Below are positions 56,901-64,000 of a stretch of DNA of 64,000 nt, piece by piece; the first letter of the stretch is position 1; each line of letters begins with the position of its first letter. The position numbers and the translations under genes were made by a program. The notes under the pieces were generated by a model that was given only the letters and a program-made list of their open reading frames with translations, had not been told where the DNA came from and made no database searches. Where the stretch lies: NCBI GenBank assembly GCA_963693305.1, contig OY855913.1, positions 17,126,484 to 17,190,483 on the forward strand, in the 5' to 3' direction. This DNA comes from Meandrina meandrites. Taxonomy: Eukaryota; Cnidaria; Anthozoa; Scleractinia; Meandrinidae.

Positions 56901-59900
56901 TAGGCACTGATGGTTCAGTGGTATTGTGTGACAAAAGGCAAGATTCGTTTGTTTTCCTTTTTTGTCGGTTGGAGAGCTACATTGTAGCTTCCTGTCTTCA
57001 AAATTCACTTGTGATAGAGTCGTTTGAATGACATTTTCCGGGTAACCTCTATCTAGCGAATGTGATTTGAAGTTTTTAATTTTCTCTTGAAATTTTTCTT
57101 TACAAGAGTTTGTTCTGAGAAGTCTTAAAGCCTCTCCTTTGATGAAGCCTTTTTTAACTCCCGATGGGTGAGACGAGCTGAAATGTGTATATTGGAACGT
57201 CTCAGTAGGCTTAAAATGAGTTTTTACATCAAGAGCTGCGTCTTTTTCGAACCTTTTGCCTTTATAGATGTTGGTGTCAGAAATTTCAGCCAGAAATTTG
57301 ATCGTGGGGTGGTGATTGTTCGCTTGTTCAATGAACTGTGTTATGTTTTCTCTGGCTATAGTCCAGAGTGAGAATATATCGTCTATATAGCGTTTCCAAA
57401 CTAGCGGTTTTAATGCGCTTTGGCTTAGGATTTCTGATTCTACCTTATTCATGAAGATGTTCGCAAAAGCGACTGCCATTTTTGTACCCATGGCCGTGCC
57501 ATGTGTTTGTAGGCAGTTTTTTCCATTAAACTGGAATGAGTTTTCTTGTAGAATTAACCTTAGCGCTTTGTCCAGTAGTCGTGTAGGGATAGGAGGTTTG
57601 TTCATGTAGAATTTTTCGTATGCATTGCATACTGTTTGAATCCCCTCTTCTTGCGGTATATTTGTGTAGAGGCTAGTTACGTCCATTGAAACAAGTATAG
57701 CGTCCGCTGGGACTTTTGCCCGTCTTTTAAAAGGGTCGACGCCTCGCCCTTTGCTTGTGACGTGTCTCCGTTGTTTTTTTTATATTTTTATTTTCGTAAC
57801 ACTTAAGCTTACAGAAAACAATAGAGAAAAGGTTAAAATAAACAACTTTCTACTGCATTTTTGCTGCATTATTTATTGAAAATGCCCCGCAGAAAAACCA
57901 GGAGATGGCATTTCCGAGACCCTCAATTTCAAAATTTTCGGGGGGAGCATGCCCCCAGGCCCCCCTATAGTTGCAAGCGCCTTCGGCGCTTAGAAAAAAT
58001 TCCTTATCGTGCGTACATCTTCAAAAACCCACGCTACGCCCCTGCCGCGCCGATTGTTAATAGCTACAGTTGTATAATCGAGTCAATTTGTATTTCGTAG
58101 ACACGTGAAGAACGATGTTTTAACCCTCACGAAGAGATTTGTTATCAGTTGTGCATTAACGGGAATTGAATTTGCCATGTCATTGGGATAGATACTTTCT
58201 TTTGTGATGACCAGTGAGGTGTGAAAACCGCTGAGAATTTCTTCAAGACCGAAAACTCAAGCTAATAGGGTATGTTATTAAAAGTTTTTGCATCTTAACA
58301 AACGACACTTGTAAAATTGGCCAAACGTTTCGTTGATTCTATAATTCACAAGTTAGCCATTGGGTCACTTTTTTCTTTTAAAGAGCATGATAGTTTTGTT
58401 CCTAGTAGTGACTAAGTATTTATTCAAGATTTAACAATTGCAGTATACGAGTTAGCCATGAGGTTTCTTAGATTGGGATATGTTTTGTCTTACCGGGAAG
58501 GCTGCTGTCATACACATAAGGAATAACACGAGTGACCCACAACTTCTTCCGGTCACGTGCAGCGTTTCGTTTCCGTCTCACGCTTATCTGCGATCCATCA
58601 ACATCGCCATCGTTGCTGAGATCAACGTCATCATCTGGACTTAATATGATATCTGCCTCGAACAGGTTCACGTCATCGTCTAGACAATAACATCGACAAC
58701 ACGTTAAATATCTTCTCTTGATTATTTCAAATATTTATAGGTGATCTCACCTACCCGTCCCCAGAGCTCTCGTTTCTTCTGGTCACGTGGTTGGTGACAC
58801 AAAATACGAGTAGCTCTGGGGACGAGAATGGGAACCCAATAATGAATATTGGTCTGTAAAATTTGGTTTTACACTTACGCAAAGCTAACTATCGATATCA
58901 AAACGCCTATTTCAGATACCACAATATGGTCATTTATTATTCATTCAAAATATGTCTGGCTAATTCAAGCTAACCAGTTAGCACCTACCCAGCGCTAAAA
59001 TGGCCGCTAGGTTTGAATATTACGACGAAAGCATTTCAAAATTATCAAATGGTAAAAATAGCAAAAAACAAAAAAACTTCAAAGGGAAGTCACTTGATTT
59101 TTTAAGCTTCTAGAAAAAAATATCCAAAATCCAGCAACAGTGGTGGAATTGGTCGGAATTAGCCACGGTTTTATTAAAGGTTTTTGAGCTTTGAAAACAT
59201 TTTGAATGAATAATAATATAACAATTATTTAATTCGGCTTTCGTATGATAAAAAGAATTAAGCAGATCGAGGAGGGGGTTATCGGCTTCAGCGGATAACA
59301 CCCTCCTCGATCAGCTTAATTCCAGCCTCATCCTGTAAGTGCTAATAATTAGTTTGCTCACTGTAAAACAGTAACACCAATCTCACTCTGGTGTAGAGTT
59401 TGGGCATTTTGCATATGATTTAAGGATAGTTCGTCCCCGAAGCAGTCGAAGCCTTCGATCCTTTCGGTCAGCTGACAAAAGAATCGCGGGCTCTGGAGAT
59501 GTGCGCAAAAGCAAAATTGTCCCAAGTCAGATTCAGTTTATATTTCAGATATTCAGGACGTAAAGAGCTGCTTTGATTAACGACAGTTTTTAAAAAGACT
59601 TCGTGTTCTTTACATCGTAAGTTTTAACGGGATTTGAAGGAATTTAATTCTGCGGATGAGCACACGAAACGTTTGTGTGAAGATAGATAGCTAGATAAAC
59701 TTTTTAATGTATCAAGGCCACATAGCCTGGGAAAATCCCATACTAATTTGGGGACACAATTAACAGATATTAAAAATATGTAAAAAGAGCAGAACACAGT
59801 AACACCGCAGAATCTAACGAAGCAGAAGCTAACGTTTCCTGTTACAACATCACAGCGTAATATTCTGGCTTTTGCATACTTCCAACATAATTAACAACGT

Positions 59901-62900
59901 GCAGGTGTAAAGACGTCAACGAGGGTTTAATTATCATGGAAATCCAGCGCGTGGGGAAAAATTTGTGAAGCAAGCGTAATTGCCCGTCCGTCCGTACGTA
60001 CGGTTTGTTTGCCGTTCTTTCTAGTCAAACAAAAACAACGGAATGGAATATTTCATATAGCCCTGAAAATTGTATCATCGCGTAATTCCGCGTTAAAATA
60101 AGGGCAAAATAAATGACTGTGGATCTCCGCTTTTAGGCTTGGCTAAATTTTACACGAATCAGATTGCGTAAAAATATTTTCGGTTTCGTTCCGAACTGCT
60201 TCAGTTCAGACATAAAAAGAAAAAAAACGATCTAGTACTGAACAACGATAAAAGTACTACTGATAATCGAGGTACTGAGCAACGATAAATAGTTCGAGCT
60301 AAATGAATATTTTTCTTTGGCAATATTCTGATGGTGTCTCCCTGCCTAACGGCGGCTCTGCATTATCTGAGTTGTTTTTTGTAGGATTATTCTTCATCTG
60401 CAGCGGGTAGAGTAAATTTTTACTGGAAAAAATCATGATGCGGTAACTTTGACGCTGATTGTGAAAACACCTGAACCAGGAAAGAAATTTGTGCCACACT
60501 CAGTCCTTCGTTACGCGTTCCACCAACACAACGCCGTTTCAAATGTACTTGGTAACCAAAAAACCTATTGTCGTTTTCATTTTTCAAAACGATAGTTTTC
60601 AAATGCAGCTGTAAGAGTAAATTTTTACAGAAAAATATCATTATACGGTAACTTTCTTGCTGATTGTAAAAAAAATGCATAAATTACACTAATTAGAACC
60701 CAGAAAAAGGTTGTGTTACTCTGTACTTTGGTAGGCTTTCCATCTAGACAGCGGCGTCTCAAACGTAGATAACAAAAAGTCTTTGTTCGAGCCAAGTGGC
60801 CCATTAACCCGGAGCTTATCCAAGTTCTTGTAGCATGAAGCGACTAGGAGACCGAAAACTCAAGCTAATAGGGTATGTTATTAAAAGTTTTTGGATCTTA
60901 ACAAAAGGCACTTGTAAACTCGGCCAAAGTTTTCGTTAGATATTGATTCTATAATTCACAAGTTAGCCATTGGGTCACTTTTTCTTTTAAACTTGTGTTC
61001 CTAGTAGTGACTTTGTATTTATTCAATATTAAGCAATTTCAGTATACGAGTTAGCCATGAAGTTTCTTAGATCGGGATACGCTTTGTCTTACCGGGAAGG
61101 CTGCTGTCATACACATAAGGAATAACACGAGTGACTAGGAGTATTTCCAACCCGTTTGATGGGATGTTAGCCCATCGCCGGGTTACCCCCAGCAGTAAAT
61201 ACGCCGGTACCCACTTATACACCCGGGTGAAGAGAGGCACGGTGAAGTGTCTTGCCCAAGAACACGACAAAATCGATCCGGAGTCCAGCGCACTTGTCGT
61301 TAGGCGAGTAAAAAAACGTCAGTTTCCAAGTGACTACTGCACCGTGTTCTATTGCGCTAACAGGTCTAATTCCCCTAACTCATTGTCAGAAATTTTTTAT
61401 ATTATGAATGAGAAAAATTTGTTATTTGTTGTTTTTCTTACACGTTGTCATTTCCTAAATTCTCATCAAATTGTTGCCAGGAAAAGATGAAGCTGAGGAA
61501 GGTGGACTTAAGGTAGCACAAAATTTTGTTGTTTCTTTCTTTTAGAAAGAGAACCTAATATGCCTTTTCGGATATTTTATTCTTGTAAAGTTTTGTACTG
61601 AAAGCGTTTATGAAAACTTCTATCAAAAATTATCAAATAATATACAGGCCAAAAGTTACCACAGTACTTTATAGATCACGAAACAAGATATCCCAAGCCT
61701 CGAAGTATTATAAGGATATTTCTTCCTTTTAGCTTGATTCCTTTCCAGTGGTTTCTGTCATACAATTACAGAGGATCAGTAAGATAACGAGGTCCCATTT
61801 GCTGATATTAAGGAAACTGGTGAATGTTCGTGAGATATGACCCTTATCAACCGTGAAAATAAAATCCATATTTTCCTGCCATATGCAAATTGCTCTCAAG
61901 TTGATTTCGGTAGATGTGTTTTTTTTTACGTTTATTTACATTTAATTGTCAGCTAGACAGAAATTGTTTAACATGTGGCAATTATAAACCTCCTGTACAC
62001 TTCAAAGTGGCATAAGAAAAATATTTAAAGCACGTAATATTAGATTTTCCGTCGGTTACCTTTATTGACTTTTACGATGTGATCCAGAATCGTGTCGTCA
62101 CCGGACAGTTGGTCTTTGTCGTCTTGGCTGACAATGCTTCTTCTATTCACTGGAAAGTGAAATAGAAACGTTACAAAAGACTTTGTCATTTTCCGACGAC
62201 AAATCTGCAGAAATACTTATTGGCAATTATGTGGTGTCCCGGGGCAACTGGCAATTGAGCTCTCGCCTTAAACAGAAGCCCCTCTTTTTCGTGTTTGCTA
62301 TTTGAAAATACAAAAAAGATAAGATTTATCCATGTACACTCCTTGTGGTAAAACATTACTTCTAACTTTTTTCACGTACTGTAACTGTTAATACCATTCA
62401 AAAAACGTATAAATCATAGTGAGACTCTATTTATGCAGATACTAGTTCGTATAAAACCTTTGCGAGTAATTTTAGTGGTCATGTAAACAAATCTGAATTA
62501 GATACACCCGAAAGAAAGTTCTGGGTTTATAGGAGGATTTGGACTGACCTGACCAGCAAGAGTGGGATTATGTACATAGGGAAAACTACTAATATACCGA
62601 ATGGAACACCTCTGTGAAAAAAAAAATTGTCACGACAGTAGTTCACCGCTGTTACTAGTAGGGTTTGTGCCTCTTTAGACATCCTTATTAGCACATCGCC
62701 TGTATTTTTTTTATTTAAAAGCACAACTTAGAAACTACATTTTTACGTTGCAGGACTGGCTTGGATTGTTCGGGTTAAGTCTTACTCCTTAATTTAAGTA
62801 AAGTATGCTTATACAAAAATACCTTACCTTGATTTTTGTCGATGGGACTACAGAGCGAGTGGACAGCTAGTATAAGAACAACAGCACAAATCTTGATCCC

Positions 62901-62906
62901 CTCCAT
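44940..62906 (-). CDS. Second secreted astacin with two TSP1 repeats, MAM and CF+D domains (13 exons)
   Basis: Exons in coding order: 62828-62906, 62060-62149, 58494-58679, 55725-55839, 55305-55492, 54692-54910, 53017-53184, 51213-51392, 49981-50127, 48564-48820, 48284-48365, 47336-47478, 44940-45083. The joined frame is 665 aa. Signal peptide MEGIKICAVVLILAVHSLCS; acidic propeptide with FEAD (63-66) where astacins usually have FxGD; furin site RRKR (91-94); zinc motif [18 protein letters not shown] from 189; Met-turn SIMHYG; two TSP1 repeats; MAM; and C-terminal CFKD...FYGECWSG domain. Intron phases are the same at all 12 introns as in the paralog at 11754-24690, and exons 4, 5, 6, 8, 9, 10 and 11 have identical lengths, so the two arose by gene duplication. 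The second TSP1 lacks the O-fucosylation Thr present in its paralog. The role is presumed extracellular matrix or precursor processing. Confidence 0.9.
45291..45956. mobile_element. hAT-like element with CAGGGCTCGAGACTAACG ends
   Basis: The ends are inverted over about 18 bp (right end CGTTAGTGTCGAGCCCTG). The flanks CGTATTA and CGTATTC suggest a degraded 8-bp target duplication. The interior repeats ACTAGCCA words and has no transposase frame. Confidence 0.7.
47973..48132. mobile_element. CAGTGGCGGATCC-family MITE, right end lost
   Basis: The left end CAGTGGCGGACCCAG and interior match 41342-41511, but sequence similarity stops near CCCCTTGGATTC, before the inverted end. Confidence 0.65.
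48411..48530. mobile_element. MITE filling most of intron 10 of the second astacin
   Basis: Same family as 19363-19486 (shared CATATGAAAATGAGTTTCAC and a TTCGCACGAGGACTCGTTTT end). The host intron is only 198 bp (48366-48563). Confidence 0.6.
48984..49422. repeat. Tandem duplication, about 227-bp unit, two copies
   Basis: Unit 1 starts CAACAATTTCTTATCAGAG at 48984 and unit 2 the same at 49211. The last 100 bp (GTGTTTGGTGTTGTTAGAAA onwards) is nearly identical, and the middle of unit 2 has a short deletion. It lies in intron 9 of the second astacin. Confidence 0.85.
50165..51040. mobile_element. Fold-back element with GGGCAATTTTG/TGCCCTCGTG words
   Basis: A long hairpin at about 50885-51040 (arms with CACTTGCATTTTCAAAGTTTTC, interrupted loop TCGCTTCGCGA) is preceded by related blocks from 50165 (CACGAGGGCAC, CTGATTGGCTGAGCG). 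Open frames of 73-108 aa inside lie on both strands and are not credible. Confidence 0.55.
52200..52455 (+). mobile_element. 3' end of a non-LTR retrotransposon (LINE)
   Basis: A T-rich tail sequence ends GGAGTTTCCTAATAAAAGAT followed by a (TTA)n run, the layout of truncated CR1/L2-like LINE 3' ends. No coding part remains. Confidence 0.4.
53262..53436. mobile_element. Short deletion derivative of the GGGAGCTTAAGCA MITE
   Basis: Ends GAGCTTAAACAATGACGACG and a TAAGCTCCC-like right end. The middle of the copy at 54099 is missing. Confidence 0.65.
53868..54088 (-). repeat. tRNA-derived SINE, type 2
   Basis: Minus strand: GGCGTAGTGGTGAGCAGCTG (A-box region), CGGGTTCGGAACC (B-box region), then CGAGGGTTTTTCTCCGGGTT and a CCTCCCTCCACAAACAC tail. 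It is distinct from the type 1 SINE. Confidence 0.7.
54099..54472. mobile_element. Full-length GGGAGCTTAAGCA-type MITE
   Basis: Ends CCTTAAGCAATGACGACGGC and the inverted GCCGTCGTATTTTGCTTAAG. The interior matches 20154-20510. It is in intron 6 of the second astacin. Confidence 0.75.
56090..56550. mobile_element. Fold-back hairpins
   Basis: A 128-bp near-perfect palindrome (56416-56543) has arms starting ATGCACGGATATTTGTCCTT. A smaller palindromic block of GGGGAATATC/GATATTCCCC is at 56153-56193. Open frames here read through palindromes and are discounted. Confidence 0.75.
56605..58044. mobile_element. hAT-like element ends (CAGGGGCGTAGCG) enclosing a Penelope-like fragment
   Basis: CAGGGGCGTAGCG at 56605 and CGCTACGCCCCTG ending at 58044 are inverted. 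GTACGC-type sequence lies inside both, and CCGCG flanks both ends. The Penelope-like fragment lies between them on the minus strand. Confidence 0.6.
56765..57785 (-). pseudogene. Penelope-like retroelement reverse transcriptase, truncated and frameshifted
   Basis: The open part (to 56895, 263 aa from an internal Met at 57686, but open further upstream to about 57785) contains Penelope-type reverse transcriptase blocks MDVTSLYTNIP, HGTAMGTKMAVAFANIFM and the catalytic YIDDIF. After position 56945 the family's usual continuation is found in other frames (for example PNLKQILMEHWHLIE), so two small indels break the frame before a stop near 56766. The N-terminal region and the GIY-YIG endonuclease are not present. 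It is a dead copy in intron 3 of the second astacin. Confidence 0.85.
58752..58832. repeat. Short hairpin repeat
   Basis: CGTCCCCAGAGCT and AGCTCTGGGGACG form the inverted arms around TCTGGTCACGTGG. Confidence 0.6.
59090..59330. mobile_element. Fold-back MITE fragment
   Basis: The hairpin at about 59252-59322 has arms GAATTAAGCAGATCGAGGAG and complement, loop around GGCTTCAGC. Confidence 0.65.
59331..60796. other. Intron 2 of the second astacin, no further feature seen
   Basis: No gene. A local direct duplication is visible between about 60410-60470 and 60600-60680 (AGAGTAAATTTTTAC, AAAATCATGATGCGGTAACTT-like). Confidence 0.4.
60797..61310 (-). repeat. tRNA-derived SINE, type 1, split by an insertion
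   Basis: The SINE parts at 60797-60850 and 61136-61310 match the continuous copy at 39465-39747. The insertion point lies within GCGACTAGGAG. Confidence 0.8.
60851..61135 (-). pseudogene. Duplicated fragment of exon 3 and intron 3 of the second astacin
   Basis: It matches 58248-58536 at high identity: about 43 nt of exon 3 coding end (peptide VTRVIPYVYDSSLPG), its splice donor and about 245 bp of intron. It has no acceptor, so it is not a usable exon. It lies in intron 2 of the same gene. Confidence 0.85.
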
Positions 62907-64000
62907 TGCTGAGCGAACGTGGTTAGTGATCTTTGCTTGCTAAGCTGAGGTTTACAACACAGATGACGGTCAATACAGTTCGTTTCCTCCACAGATGTTA
63001 AGGTCCCATGTGCTCCAATAAAGGAAACGGGGATCGAGGAAGATAAAGGGAGGTTTGCGATAACAGGCTATTAACGTTGATGCGAAAGAGATTGATTTTG
63101 ACAGCTATACTGTTTGTTTAAGCCGAATGTAATTTCGGCGTATGTAGCTAACTTGATTTTGAGAGGATAAAGATATCATTCAAGGAAATACAATGGTCGT
63201 ATGTTGCCTGGTTCGATTGGTTATCTACCAAGAATGTTTACTCTCCCCATATTGCGGAAAAAAAGCATCAAGCGTTAGCTCAGGCAGAGACGTCCATGAC
63301 AAATCTTGACAAAAAATAAAAATATCAATAAAACCCTTTAGGATACGAGGAATTATTTCATGGTGCTAGGTTTACCCAGGGAAGTTACCAATTACTTAGT
63401 GTCATGGCAAGTGTGCAATAATAGACGTGTTTCACAGCCCTTCGTTAAATGTACTGATAAATAACAATAATAGCGTCTTTCTGAATGTCATGGCGATCAA
63501 TTGAGGTCATGAATATAGAATGCCTCGTCTTTCCTGTTTTTAATTAATTTTAAAATATTCATTTCCTCGCGCAATTGGTGAGACATATTTACCTAAGTTT
63601 TCACCTCTATCACGTCATACGCGTTTGAGAGGTTTCAAATTAATGCCTGGGCATACGGACGGTAACTGAATCATTTCCTCGCATCATATTTTAGTGATTT
63701 TTCTTCTTTCGAATTAACTTTCTTCTTTAAACCACCAAAAAGCTTTACCACGAACGAAAATTACAATTTCAGCCGGATTATATCAATGGTGATTTGAAAT
63801 ATCTCATAACATATATATTGGTAAATACGACTTTTAAGCACTGTTCAGTTTGCGGTATTAAATGTCAGAAATACTCGACAGATATTTCAAAGGCGGTGTA
63901 TATGTGCTGTACATAAAGTTCTTTAAAATGTAAATGAGGATCCCTTCTTCAAAACTACAGTTAATCAGCATTTTCATGTAGTTCATACAATCTAATTAAC
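62907..64000. other. 5' flank of the second astacin
   Basis: No other gene seen to the window end. Promoter elements could not be assigned with confidence. Confidence 0.4.

Noticed and set aside
61067..61270. Frame containing VTRVIPYVYDSSLPG as a third astacin gene
   Set aside because: It is the duplicated exon 3 fragment fused to SINE sequence, without acceptor or other exons.

Overview
This is nuclear DNA of an animal, most likely an anthozoan cnidarian and probably a stony coral. I infer this from intron-rich genes with GT-AG splicing, the gene families, an A+T-rich background packed with short palindromic transposons and tRNA-derived SINEs, and cnidarian-style secreted multidomain proteases. 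I could not search a database, so the species is not established.

Four protein-coding genes can be reconstructed completely by joining exons with matching splice phases. Minus strand 11754-24690: a 13-exon secreted astacin metalloprotease (661 aa) ordered signal peptide, propeptide, furin site, astacin domain, two thrombospondin type 1 repeats, MAM domain and a C-terminal cysteine domain with CF+D and FYGECWSG motifs. Minus strand 29711-36597: NFYC, the histone-fold gamma subunit of the CCAAT-binding factor (10 coding exons, 357 aa, including a 15-nt microexon). Plus strand 36835-43362: COPS5/CSN5/JAB1, the deneddylase of the COP9 signalosome (10 exons, 337 aa, JAMM motif intact). Minus strand 44940-62906: a second astacin (13 exons, 665 aa) with the same domain order and the same intron phases as the first. 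NFYC and COPS5 are head to head, with start codons 237 bp apart around a shared promoter carrying two opposed YY1-like motifs. The housekeeping pair is thus bracketed by two paralogous secreted proteases in the same orientation. COPS5 and the second astacin converge at about 43.4-44.9 kb.

The left 11.7 kb holds no recognisable host gene. It is dominated by a 5.9-kb element (239-6124) with 1.6-2.1 kb inverted arms and TTAA at both ends, with a smaller palindromic element nested in its right arm, and by a 1.3-kb hAT-like element (7615-8912). Elsewhere, introns and spacers hold many non-autonomous elements: CAGTGGCGGATCC-type hAT MITEs, a GTCGG-satellite MITE with an 8-bp target duplication, fold-back hairpins, three SINE types, a LINE 3' end, and a decayed Penelope-like reverse transcriptase sitting between hAT-like ends (56605-58044). 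There is also a hammerhead-ribozyme-like motif (21786-21826), and a duplicated piece of exon 3 of the second astacin inserted inside a SINE (60851-61135).

Functionally, the two astacins are predicted to be secreted zymogens that are activated by furin-type cleavage and work in the extracellular matrix. NFYC (transcription) and COPS5 (cullin deneddylation) are conserved intracellular genes whose link to the proteases is positional only.
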